Source of the DNA: CAZOWW01 sp964583765
GTDB lineage: Bacteria; Actinomycetota; Actinomycetes; Actinomycetales; Kineosporiaceae
Length of the DNA: 23,262 bases
Direction of reading: 5' to 3'
NCBI GenBank assembly: GCA_964583765.1
Contig: CAZOWW010000097.1
Location: 1 to 23,262, forward strand
The notes under the pieces were generated by a model. It ran no database searches. It was given only the letters and a program-made list of their open reading frames with translations, and was not told the origin of the DNA. Within the stretch, counting starts at the first letter, position 1. Every line of letters starts with the position of its first letter. The position numbers and the translations under genes are program-made. Shown piece by piece: positions 7,008 through 14,344 of the stretch.

Positions 7008-8285
7008 TCAGGTCCGGGACCGAGCGACATGTTCGAGCCGTTCGACACTTCCGGACACGCGAGCCGCGCTCCGGGCGGATCCGTGGACGCTCTCGGCGAC
7101 CCCCCGCAGGATGGACGACTGTTCCTCGATGGCCGTGCTCAGGGTGCCGTTGAGATCGCGCAGCTCGGCCATGGAGGCGCTGATCCGCGCCACCCCGGCG
7201 ACCGCGTCCTGGACATGGGTCTGCACGTCGCTCAGTTCCCGGGTGATGTCGTCGGCGTTCTCCCCACTCTGCTGGGCGAGTGCCTTGACTTCGGTGGCCA
7301 CCACCGCGAAGCCGCGCCCGGCGGAGCCGGCGCGAGCGGACTCGATGGTCGCGTTGAGGGCGAGGAGGTTGGTCTGCTGGGCGATGTCCTGGATCACATC
7401 GCTCGCCGCCATGATCTTCTTGCTGGTCTCGGCGAGCAGGGACATCAACCGGTTGGCCTCGGCGGCCTGGTCGGACACCTGCAGGGTGATCCGGTCGGCG
7501 TCCTGCGCCTCTCTGGCCAGCCGGGTCAGCGCCTCGGACATGTCGGTGGTGGCGCTCGCCACCGCCGTGGTCCCGGTGCTCATCTCCTGGGCGTCGGTGG
7601 CGAGACCGGACGCCAGCTGGGCGATCTCCTGTTGCAGGGCGGCGCGCCGTTCGAGGTCCGCCGCCGCAGCGGCTGCCTGGGCCTGCTCGGCGCGTTCCCG
7701 CTCCTCCCGGGCGGCCTCCTCGTGCCGGGTCCGCTCCCGCTCGGCGGCCATCGCGGAGTCCTGCGCGTGGGCGAGCCTGGTGCTGATGTTCCGGGTCACC
7801 CAGCCGTAGACGGCCAGCCAGGCGAGCACGCCGAGGGAGTCGCGGACGGCCGGCCCGGGGGCCTCGGCGATCCAGCGCCCGGCGAAGGCGAGAGGGAGGA
7901 CCGTCGCCAGGGTGACCAGCAGGTCCCGACGGCCGAGTACGAGCCCGGTCCAGATCACGCAGGCGCCCCAGCCGAGATCGGCGAGGAAGGTTCCGCGGTG
8001 GGACACGACGGCGATCGTGAAGCAGACGACGGAGCCGGAGACCGGGAAGGCCCGAAGGACCCACCGGGGCAGGCGTTGCCAGTCGAGCGGCCAGATGGCC
8101 ACGGAGGCGAGGGTGCACAGCAGGGCGAGTCCGAGCATCAGCCACCGGCCGTGTGCGTTGCCGAGGCCGAAGATCCCCGCGGCAAGACCACCGGTGAGGA
8201 ACAACGGCGCGGCGAATCTGCCCCCCAGAGCCACCTGAAGGTTGTACTGGTCGATCCCGTGGGATCGGCCGTCGGCTGGGCTCAC
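7008..8285 (-). CDS. Membrane methyl-accepting chemotaxis-type signalling protein
   Basis: A 425-residue protein. GTG 8285 has AGGAG 7 nt upstream. The N-terminal half has about six hydrophobic segments (roughly 24-42, 48-66, 79-96, 100-118, 120-138, 149-163) and no extracytoplasmic ligand domain. A Glu/Arg/Ala-rich coiled coil follows (175-220). The C-terminal half is an MCP signalling domain whose hairpin tip (about 297-340) matches the universal consensus: QDIAQQTNLLALNATIESARAG, here broken after 20 residues as QDIAQQTNLLALNATIESAR then AGSAGRGFAVVATEV. There is no HAMP domain and no CheW/CheA gene in the window. The tip is intact, so coupling to a CheA encoded elsewhere is plausible. The membrane part may sense membrane state or small lipophilic signals; this is inference. 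Confidence 0.88.
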   Translation of the reverse strand: MSPADGRSHGIDQYNLQVALGGRFAAPLFLTGGLAAGIFGLGNAHGRWLMLGLALLCTLASVAIWPLDWQRLPRWVLRAFPVSGSVVCFTIAVVSHRGTFLADLGWGACVIWTGLVLGRRDLLVTLATVLPLAFAGRWIAEAPGPAVRDSLGVLAWLAVYGWVTRNISTRLAHAQDSAMAAERERTRHEEAAREERERAEQAQAAAAAADLERRAALQQEIAQLASGLATDAQEMSTGTTAVASATTDMSEALTRLAREAQDADRITLQVSDQAAEANRLMSLLAETSKKIMAASDVIQDIAQQTNLLALNATIESARAGSAGRGFAVVATEVKALAQQSGENADDITRELSDVQTHVQDAVAGVARISASMAELRDLNGTLSTAIEEQSSILRGVAESVHGSARSAARVSGSVERLEHVARSRT

Positions 8286-8422
8286 GGTGTCGCTCCTGAT
8301 CGTCCGGATCTCGCGGTGCCCGCCGTTGGGCCCGGGCCTCCGTGCGTGCCTTCGTCCAGGACACCGGATGTCTTGAGCGCCGAACGATTCCTGGTGCCGG
8401 CGGTCAGCCCACCACCGTCAAC

Positions 8423-8440
8423 CGCAGGCCGCTGCCTGCG
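8423..8440 (-). terminator. Small hairpin downstream of nucS
   Basis: CGCAGG (8423-8428) pairs with CCTGCG (8435-8440) around CCGCTG. It lies 56 nt past the nucS stop on the minus strand. It is short, so termination is only possible, not certain. Confidence 0.35.
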
Positions 8441-8455
8441 CCGCCACGGGTTCGA

Positions 8456-8498
8456 TCAGGGCCACCATGAGTTGCTCAGGGCCGCCGTGGGTCGGTCA
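8456..8498. repeat. 20-bp tandem repeat starting at the nucS stop codon
   Basis: On the plus strand TCAGGGCC-A/G-CC-A/G-TG-A/G-GT recurs at 8456 and 8476 with a period of exactly 20, and the next TCA at 8496 is the nucS stop codon. Read on the minus strand, TGA recurs at 8498, 8478 and 8458. Confidence 0.7.
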
Positions 8499-9191
8499 GA
8501 AGAGACGGTGCTCCACGTCGTCCTGGCCCCGCATCGCGTCGTAGTCGAGCAGCAGACACCGGATGCCCCGGTCCGTGGCCAGAACCCGTGCCTGCGGCTT
8601 GATCTCCTGCGCCGCGAAGACCCCCTGCACCGGCGCGAGAAGCGGGTCCCGGTTCAGCAGTTCGAGGTATCGGGTGAGCTGCTCGACGCCGTCGATCTCT
8701 CCGCGTCGTTTGATCTCGACCGCCACCGCGGCCCCGGCGGCATCACGCACCATGAGGTCGACGGGCCCGATCGCGGTGGGGTACTCCCGGCGCACGAGGG
8801 ACCAGCCGCTGCCGAGCAGGTGCACCTGCTCCGCCAGCAGTTCCTGCAGGTGGGCCTCGACCCCGTCCTTGACCAGGCCCGGGTCGACGCCCAGGTCGTG
8901 GGTGTACTCATGCAGGAGCTCGTGCACCGAGACGGTCAGACGGTCGTCGGACTTCGTGTGCTGGACGGTCCACACCTGACTCACCCCGGTCTCGGCCGCC
9001 TCGGTGGACGGCTCGGACACGCTCAGCCGGCAGGGCGGGCTCATCCAGTTCAGCGGCTTGTAGGAACCACCGTCCGAGTGCACCAGCACGCTGCCGTCGG
9101 CCTTGACCACGAGCAGCCGGGTGGCCAGGGGGAGATGGGCGGAGAGCCGGCCGGTGTAGTCGACCGAGCAGCGGGCAATCACCAGACGCAC
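8496..9191 (-). CDS. nucS: Mismatch-specific endonuclease NucS/EndoMS
   Basis: A 231-residue nuclease that cleaves both strands at mismatches and provides the non-canonical mismatch repair of actinobacteria, which lack MutS/MutL. The N-terminal DNA-binding domain shows VDYTGRLSAHLP and SYKPLNWMSPPC (43-54). The C-terminal RecB-like nuclease domain shows GPVDLMVRD (Asp145), VAVEIKRRGEID (Glu159-x-Lys161) and QLTRYLELL, the catalytic core. The last residues, DDVEHRLF (224-231), fit the C-terminal beta-clamp-binding peptide of actinobacterial NucS. GTG 9191 matches the family N-terminus and lies 6 nt after a TAnnnT box, so a leaderless mRNA is likely. Confidence 0.95.
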   Translation of the reverse strand: MRLVIARCSVDYTGRLSAHLPLATRLLVVKADGSVLVHSDGGSYKPLNWMSPPCRLSVSEPSTEAAETGVSQVWTVQHTKSDDRLTVSVHELLHEYTHDLGVDPGLVKDGVEAHLQELLAEQVHLLGSGWSLVRREYPTAIGPVDLMVRDAAGAAVAVEIKRRGEIDGVEQLTRYLELLNRDPLLAPVQGVFAAQEIKPQARVLATDRGIRCLLLDYDAMRGQDDVEHRLF

Positions 9192-9203
9192 GGATTCAGG
9201 TTA
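9192..9203 (-). promoter_or_regulatory. Leaderless -10 element of nucS
   Basis: TAACCT (9203-9198 on the minus strand), then 6 nt, then GTG. No Shine-Dalgarno sequence is present. Confidence 0.5.
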
Positions 9204-9272
9204 ACGTGCCGCGCCCAGGACGTCGGGACGGCCGGGGTCCCCGGGCCGGGGCTCGACCCCGGGTCGGACAGC

Positions 9273-9308
9273 GCTCAGCGGGAGCAGCAAGCTCAGCGGG
9301 AGCAGCAA
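9273..9308. repeat. 18-bp perfect tandem duplication over the stop codon of the FmdB-type gene
   Basis: GCTCAGCGGGAGCAGCAA occurs twice without a spacer (9273-9290 and 9291-9308). On the minus strand the copy at 9291-9308 encodes the final CCSR and stop; the other copy repeats the same codons and stop, in frame, after the end of the gene. Confidence 0.9.
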
Positions 9309-9517
9309 CCGCCCTGGCAGCACCCTCCCGGTCGGCCCGACCCACCGGTGGCAGGACCCTGGCCGTGGCCGCCGCCGGCGAACGCCACCGCGGAGAAGAG
9401 GCGCACCGTGTCCTCATGGCCGTTCGGGCAGCTGGCCGGGTCGTCCGCCTGGGCCATGCAACGCTTGACCTCGAAGGTCTCCCCGCAGGCGCGGCACCGC
9501 ATGTCGTAGCTGGGCAC
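9293..9517 (-). CDS. FmdB-family zinc-ribbon protein
   Basis: A 74-residue protein starting at GTG 9517, with the strong site GGAGG 4 nt upstream. The N-terminus VPSYDMRCRACGETFEVKR (Cys8, Cys11) followed by DPASCPNGHED (Cys30, His34) and VRLFS is the FmdB/CxxC_CXXC_SSSS regulatory-protein pattern, with four likely zinc ligands. A glycine-rich stretch leads to a cysteine-rich tail, CCQGGCC (66-72), typical of actinobacterial members. The molecular role is not established; members are annotated as putative regulators. It is divergent from the zinc-motif gene at 9625 and upstream of nucS on the same strand, with a 101-nt gap. Confidence 0.88.
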   Translation of the reverse strand: MPSYDMRCRACGETFEVKRCMAQADDPASCPNGHEDTVRLFSAVAFAGGGHGQGPATGGSGRPGGCCQGGCCSR

Positions 9518-9624
9518 GAGTCCTCCTCGGGTGGGTACCGGGTCCATGATGCCTCGCGTCCGCACGAGGTCGGCGGCCGGGGCAGCCCGCACCGCGAGGA
9601 CGGGGAGCGGAGGACACTGGTGGG

Positions 9625-9963
9625 ATGCCCCGATCCCATCGTCCCCGGCGTGGCGGCCGTCCCGTGCGCAGGGTGGCGCGTGACGAGGGGACCTGGGACC
9701 CCGATCGCGTGCTCTCCGGCCTCGACCGGATCGAGGAGCTGCCGGACGGCGCTTGGGTGGTGCGCAGGCTGGCGGGCGCGTCCTCGACGAAGACCTATCG
9801 CTGTCCGGGTTGTGATCAGGAGATCCTCCCCGGGACTCCCCACGTGGTCGTGTGGGGGGCCGACGGGGCGATTGCCGGGTTCGGTGACGTCTCCGATCGC
9901 AGGCACTGGCACACGCCCTGCTGGACGGCCCGGGCACGGCGGGGACGCGGACGGGGGAGGTAG
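9625..9963 (+). CDS. Conserved actinobacterial protein with a CxxC...HxH..C motif (often annotated ATP/GTP-binding)
   Basis: A 112-residue basic protein. The core reads RRLAGASSTKTYRCPGCDQEILPGTPHVVVW and then DRRHWHTPCW (the first string is cut here by its motifs: Cys60, Cys63, His73, His94, His96, Cys99). I recognise this arrangement from a conserved actinobacterial family usually labelled ATP/GTP-binding, although no P-loop is present. An HNH-like or treble-clef zinc site is a better description of what is seen. The C-terminus is Arg/Gly-rich, suggesting nucleic acid contact. GGAGG (9609-9613) is 11 nt before the ATG, slightly far. The function is unknown. Confidence 0.8.
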   Translation: MPRSHRPRRGGRPVRRVARDEGTWDPDRVLSGLDRIEELPDGAWVVRRLAGASSTKTYRCPGCDQEILPGTPHVVVWGADGAIAGFGDVSDRRHWHTPCWTARARRGRGRGR

Positions 9964-10146
9964 CGGCGCCCGGGGTGGCGGAGCCGTTGGACTTGCGCTC
10001 GGCCGCATCAGAGGGGGATCCCGGGGGGCCGGCGTGCCTGGCTCGGGCAGTGCCCGCATGTTTCGCGCACTGCGCGGACTGAACGGAACCTTCCTTGCGC
10101 GCACGCCGAGAACGCCCCCACCGGCGCATTGGTCACCACACGAGGA

Positions 10147-10180
10147 CTGCCCCCCGCGCACGGTCGTGCGCAGGGGGCAG
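10147..10180. terminator. Strong bidirectional hairpin between the zinc-motif gene and the GH6 gene
   Basis: CTGCCCCC, one C, GCGCAC, loop GGTC, GTGCGC, one A, GGGGGCAG: a 15-position stem with a single C/A mismatch. It lies between convergent genes. The 309-nt gene-free stretch 9964-10272 otherwise contains only the GATCAC repeat array next to the GH6 stop. Confidence 0.8.
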
Positions 10181-10184
10181 CGGT

Positions 10185-10276
10185 GATCAGGCGTGGACCG
10201 GAGCGATCACAGTGTCAGGTGGAAGTGATCACGACGTCACGTGGGAATGATCACGGTGGCGGGTAGGTGTGATCAC
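10185..10276. repeat. Degenerate 22-bp tandem array with GATCA(C) in register, anchored at the GH6 stop
   Basis: GATC begins at 10185, 10205, 10227, 10249 and 10271: intervals 20, 22, 22, 22. Most units read (T)GATCAC; those at 10225-10232 and 10269-10276 are complete GTGATCAC palindromes. Between the cores the units share G/T-rich GGTGG- or GGGTAGG-like text. The TCA at 10273-10275 is the GH6 stop codon, so on the minus strand each unit begins with TGATC. Confidence 0.8.
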
Positions 10277-12241
10277 AGGGGCGGGTAGGCGTTGGCCATG
10301 AGGTCCTGGAACTCCTGGGAGAACCAGGCGCCGGCCACGGGTGCGCCCGGCATGGCGTCGCTGGGGCGGTAGCTGTTGAACGAGTTGCCCGCGTAGTCCG
10401 GTTGGCACATCGGTTCGCCACTGATGGAGTCGAGGCCGACCGTCAGGGCCGCGCCGTCCGACTCTCCCGGGGGCTTGAGCCAGGTGAAGGCGTCGATACC
10501 GCTCGCCGGGGACGCCTGCGGCCGAGCGCCCAAGCCCGCTCCGATCTGGTTGCACCAGTTGCCGATGCTGTCGCGGCGGTCGATGCGGCTCTCGTCGACG
10601 AACTGATTCACCTCCGTGGAGGTGCTCGGGCCGGCCGGACGGGCGGCGCCACCCCAGCCGTTGCGCGAGGTGTCGATGATCATGCCGATCGTCGAGGGGA
10701 AGCCGTCCGTGATCAGCTGCGTGCGGAAGGCCTGCGCGAAGGAGAGCTCGTCGACGAAGCCGTTCCAGTCGACCCACTTCGACTGCCGCACACTGGCGCC
10801 GACCACCATCGTCGCGATGGTGAAGTACGGCTCGGTCGTGGCGCCGTAGTCCGCGGTGTTCGTGGCGATGCCCTGCACCGTGGCGAATCCGCCGGGAGCA
10901 GCGGCCACCACGGAAGCGAGGAGCTGGGCCGCAGGCTGGAAGTTGGTGCTCCAGCCGATCCAGCCGTGGTGGGCGGCGTCGAGGTAGTTGTAGACATTGG
11001 GGCCCGCCGTGTGGAGCTTGCCGAGCGCGTACCGGATGCCGGCGAGGTAGTCACCGCTCGCGAGCACTTCCTGGCACTCGGGGGTGCTGGTGCCCTCGCC
11101 GACGATCATGCTGGGCAGCGCGTAGGGCTCGATGACGTTTACGATGCGGATCGCGGAGTAGGCGGGGTCGGCCTCGATGGCGGCGATCGGGTCGATGAAC
11201 TGGCTCTCGTACTGGGCGACCTGCCCCGGGGTGAACTCGCCGTTGGAGGTCAGTCGGATGCAGTCGCGCCCCGGCAGGTCTTTGAGGACGAATTGGATGA
11301 GGCTCGCGCCTTGGGCGAGTGCGGCGTCGAGGTGATCCCGCATGCCCATGACCACGCCCGAACCGGCGGGGGCGGTCACCGATGCCACGCTGTCCAGCCA
11401 CACGGCGGTGGGCTGATTGGCGACCTTGCTGCCACCGGGTTCTGCGGCGGCCTTGGCCGACCAGAGCGGGTTCACGTACCAGCGTGCGCCGGGGTAGGGG
11501 TTGTCGAGCCCTCCGTCCACGATCGTCGTGGTGGTCGTGGTGGTGACCGGGCGGGTGGTGGTGGTCGTGGTGGTGACCGGGCGCGTGGTGGTGGTCGTGG
11601 TGGTGACCGGGCGCGTGGTGGTGACCGGGCGGGTGGTGGTGGTCGTGGTGGTGACCGGGCGGGTGGTGGTGGTCGTGGTGGTGACCGGGCNNNNNNNNNN
11701 NNNNNNNNNNNNNNNNNNNNNNNNNNNNNNNNNNNNNNNNNNNNNNNNNNNNNNNNNNNNNNNNNNNNNNNNNNNNNNNNNNNNNNNNNNGCGTGGTGGT
11801 GGTCGTGGTGGTGACCGGGTTGCCGCAGGTGACCCCGTTGACCGCGAACGTGGACGGGACGGGGTTGCTTCCGGTCCACGAGCCGTTGAATCCGATGTCC
11901 AGAGAAGCGCCCGAGGCGAGAGTGCCGTTCCAGGACGCATTCTTCGCGGTGACATTCAGGCCGTTCTGCGACCAGTCGGCCGACCATCCCTGGGTGACCC
12001 GTTGACCGGAATTCCCGAACGTGAATGCGAGCGTCCAACCGTTCCAGGCGGAGCCCAGATTTCGCAGGGTGAGCCCGACGCTCATCCCACCCGCCCACTG
12101 GGTCATCCGGTACTGAACGTCGCACGCCGTGGCGGCGACAGCAGGGGACGCGCCACCTGCTGTGATGCTCCCGATCATGAGTAGAGTTGCGGCCCCCGCG
12201 GCGACCGCTCCGGATGGCACCCGACGTCGTCCGAATCGCAT
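10273..12241 (-). CDS. Secreted GH6 cellulase (cellobiohydrolase-like) with N-terminal CBM2; assembly gap in linker
   Basis: Signal peptide (MRFGRRRVPSGAV..., cleavage near ASPAVA-A), CBM2 (CDVQYRMTQW...NGVTC, Cys pair and Trp residues intact), a PVTTTTTTTR-repeat linker, and a catalytic domain of about 405 residues from NPYPGARWYVNPLW to NAYPPL. GH6 marks include VLKDLPGRDC (catalytic-acid region), NVIEPYALPSM, IIDTSRNGWGG and FTWLKPPGESDG. The size and extra loops resemble bacterial cellobiohydrolases of the Cel6B type, which release cellobiose from non-reducing ends. ATG 12241 has a GGGAGGGAAGG ribosome-binding site. The 100 N at 11691-11790 puts the two halves in different frames; since 100 is a placeholder length, this is an assembly artefact rather than a real frameshift. 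The Arg cluster could also fit Tat export. Confidence 0.92.
11521..11820 (-). repeat. 30-bp tandem repeat encoding PVTTTTTTTR linker units, containing a 100-N gap
   Basis: On the catalytic-domain side of the gap, the 10-residue unit PVTTTTTTTR occurs five times (the last without R) plus one short copy PVTTTR. One more unit start is seen on the CBM side (11791-11820). The units are almost identical in DNA, which is why assembly failed at 11691-11790. The true copy number is unknown. Confidence 0.9.
11691..11790. other. Assembly gap (100 N)
   Basis: Exactly 100 N, a standard placeholder. The reading frames on the two sides agree only if the true missing length is a multiple of 3, which 100 is not. 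Confidence 0.99.
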
Positions 12242-12434
12242 GGCAGCCTTCCCTCCCCGCATCATTCTGTCCGCGGCAGTCACCGCGTGCGCCGCCCCCT
12301 CGGGGACGAATGGCCGGGAGTGTGACATCGGGGGCGGTTCAGGCGCAAGGGACGTGGTCCGAGGTCGCCCGCGAGCCCTGGTGAGGCCTTTCGCGGTATC
12401 GCGCTCGGTGAAGGTATTGCGTCCGGTTCGTGGT

Positions 12435-12449
12435 CCGGGTCATACCCGG
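12435..12449. promoter_or_regulatory. Short inverted repeat upstream of the GH6 gene
   Basis: CCGGGT-CAT-ACCCGG is a perfect 6-bp inverted repeat about 195 bp upstream of the GH6 start. It could be an operator or a small hairpin. No CelR/CebR-type site (GGGAGCGCTCCC) is visible in the 337-nt gap 12242-12578. Confidence 0.25.
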
Positions 12450-12501
12450 CCGGCGCATCGCCGCGGTCGGGCCGGCCCGACCGGGGAGCAGTCGCGGCGG
12501 C

Positions 12502-12569
12502 AGAGGTGCACCTTCCCCGACGCGGTCGCGATCTGCTTGTGCGACTCGTGTCCGGTCAGGTGCACCTCT
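12502..12569. repeat. 12-bp inverted repeat built from two AGGTGCACCT palindromes, between the pectinesterase and GH6 genes
   Basis: AGAGGTGCACCT (12502-12513) and AGGTGCACCTCT (12558-12569) are perfect inverted copies separated by 44 nt. Each contains the 10-bp palindrome AGGTGCACCT; the two palindromes are 54 bp apart. The intervening sequence contains a further GTCGC/GCGAC stem. It begins 9 nt after the pectinesterase stop, so it may be a branched terminator; a two-site operator for GH6 is the alternative. Confidence 0.6.
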
Positions 12570-12578
12570 CGGGTCGCC

Positions 12579-14027
12579 TCAGCCGATCGGGTTCCAGCCG
12601 TCGGAGCCGGCCAGGTACTTCTGCGGGGTGTAGTTCGCAGCGGCCGAGTCCGAGAGCTGCGGCCGGTTGCTGTTCACCGTCGCACCGGCGCCGGTGTTCT
12701 TGTACTCGTGGAAGCGGGCGTTCTGCCAGGTGTTGCCGGACATGTCGATCCACGGCTGCGAGGTGGCGATGGCGGCGCTCAGGCTCGACTCCCGGAAGAG
12801 CACCTGCGCGTCCTGGCCCCACGGGCGGCCCAGCTGGGTCGTGCCGTTCACCGCGCCGGTGATCGTCGACTTGTAGATCAGGAAGCCATAGGTGTGCGAG
12901 GACGGGGTGCGCGCTGCGGTCAGCGGTCCCCCGGAGGAGCGCTTCTCGTAGATCGAGCAGTTGTTGAAGACCGCGATCCCGTCACCGAAGATGAAGTCGA
13001 CGGTGCCCTCGAGGTAGGAGTTCACGAAGTACGACCGGGCCGAGGCGTTCACCAGCAGGGTGTCCTGGTCGGCGATGAACCGGACGTTGTCGAAGATGCC
13101 CCGGTCGGCGTTGTCGTTGACCGCCACCGCCTGGGTGCCGCTGCCGGCGTTGGTCTCGTCGAAGTCGTTCGCGAACGTCAGGTTCGTCGCGGTGAAGTCG
13201 TGCGCGTTGACGAACACCGTGGCGCTGTTGAACGTGCCGTAGTTGTTCGCCCCGTGGTTGTCGATGATCACGACCTGGCTCGGTGAGGAACCGAGACCCT
13301 GCAGCGTGATGTAGGGCTTGTTGGACGGCACGGTGACGATCTCGCGGTACGTGCCGGGCTTGATCGTGATGACCCTGCGCGAGGAGTTGTTCGACGGCAC
13401 GGCGTCGACCGCCGCCTGGATCGTCACGTACGAACCGGACCCGTCGGAGGCCACCGTGGGTTTCGAGGAGCTCGTCGTCGTGGTCGTGGTCGTCGTCGTG
13501 GACGTCGAGGTGGTCGTCTTCGTCGTGGACGAGGGCGTCGTGGACGTCGAGGTCGTGGTCTTCGTCGTGGACGAGGGTGTCGTGGTCGTCGTGGTCCCAC
13601 CGGTCGTGGTCCCGTTCACGGTGAAACTCGTGGGCACCGGGTTCGCGGACCCGAACGCACCGTTGAACCCGAACGAGACGGTTCCCCCGGCGGCCACGGC
13701 CCCGTTGTAGGCCGCATTGGTCACCGTGACCTGCGTACCGGACTGGGACAGCGTGGCATTCCAGCCGCTGACCACCTTCTGCGCCGAGTCCGGGAACGTC
13801 CACGAGAGGGTCCACGAACTCACCGCACTGCCGGTGTTCGTCACGTCAACGTTCGCGATGAACCCACCGCTCCACTGCGACGTCACCGTGTACTTCACGG
13901 AGAACGACGTCGCCGCCTGCGCTGAACCCGCACCGGCGACGCCCAGGCAGGCCAGGGCGATCGTTCCGGCTGCAGCGATGACGGTTCTGCCACGCCGGAC
14001 GCAAGGTGTACTGCGCTTCCCGAACAA
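12579..14027 (-). CDS. Secreted pectin methylesterase (CE8) with N-terminal CBM2
   Basis: A 482-residue exported enzyme that demethylates pectin. I chose TTG 14027 because AGGAG lies 6 nt upstream and a signal peptide follows (VRRGRTVIAAAG..., cleavage near SAQAA-T, residue 39); an ATG at 14129 would add an unlikely Arg-rich extension. CBM2 spans 41-140. The linker (141-188) contains an exact 14-residue duplication, PSSTTKTTTSTSTT (151-164, 165-178). The CE8 beta-helix (190-482) has GTYRE (225-229), QAVAV (Gln299), QDTL (321-324), GTVDFIFG (Asp344) and LGRPW (Arg401, Trp403), so all catalytic residues are present. The CBM lacks the usual Cys pair, and two of three surface tryptophans are Tyr and Phe. 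Confidence 0.95.
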   Translation of the reverse strand: MFGKRSTPCVRRGRTVIAAAGTIALACLGVAGAGSAQAATSFSVKYTVTSQWSGGFIANVDVTNTGSAVSSWTLSWTFPDSAQKVVSGWNATLSQSGTQVTVTNAAYNGAVAAGGTVSFGFNGAFGSANPVPTSFTVNGTTTGGTTTTTTPSSTTKTTTSTSTTPSSTTKTTTSTSTTTTTTTTTSSSKPTVASDGSGSYVTIQAAVDAVPSNNSSRRVITIKPGTYREIVTVPSNKPYITLQGLGSSPSQVVIIDNHGANNYGTFNSATVFVNAHDFTATNLTFANDFDETNAGSGTQAVAVNDNADRGIFDNVRFIADQDTLLVNASARSYFVNSYLEGTVDFIFGDGIAVFNNCSIYEKRSSGGPLTAARTPSSHTYGFLIYKSTITGAVNGTTQLGRPWGQDAQVLFRESSLSAAIATSQPWIDMSGNTWQNARFHEYKNTGAGATVNSNRPQLSDSAAANYTPQKYLAGSDGWNPIG

Positions 14028-14211
14028 GGTGATCTCCTGTCGAGTCGGGTGTCGGCGGAACCGGCACGGCAGGGACCACCACCCGGCTCCGTGAGCCGCA
14101 CGCGGTCCGTCGCCTCGTCCCGCGCACACACCCCGGTGCGGACCCCCGCGGCTGCTGACACGTCGCGTCCCGAACCGGGCAGGGTCGAATCAGACCACGC
14201 GAGCACGTCTG

Positions 14212-14225
14212 TGTAAACGCTTACC
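14212..14225. promoter_or_regulatory. LacI-family-type operator upstream of the pectin methylesterase gene
   Basis: TGTAAACGCTTACC has GTAA/TTAC arms around a central CG, the hallmark of LacI/GalR-family sugar-responsive repressor sites. It lies 185 bp upstream of the TTG start. It stands out as an AT-rich island in GC-rich sequence. Confidence 0.5.
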
Positions 14226-14344
14226 TGAAGAGGATCACCGCTCGGCCGGCCGGAAGCGTGATCCATCGGGAGCGGTTGCACCAACGAGCAACCCGCACCC
14301 GAAACTCCGGACAGCCCGGGCTTCGGAGCGCTGCTGGTCCAGGG

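Noticed and set aside
5830..8364. An 844-codon open frame on the minus strand.
   Set aside because: Only the last 357 codons resemble a protein (D-amino-acid oxidase); the remainder is Arg/Pro-rich text antisense to nothing and in a shadow frame of the MCP-like gene.
11521..11690. Regular 30-bp repeats that could be taken for a CRISPR-like array.
   Set aside because: They are contiguous without spacers and translate cleanly to PVTTTTTTTR units in frame with the GH6 domain.
10273..12328. Two overlapping reading frames suggesting a frameshifted or split cellulase gene.
   Set aside because: The frame change coincides with the 100-N placeholder inside a repetitive linker, so it is an assembly artefact.
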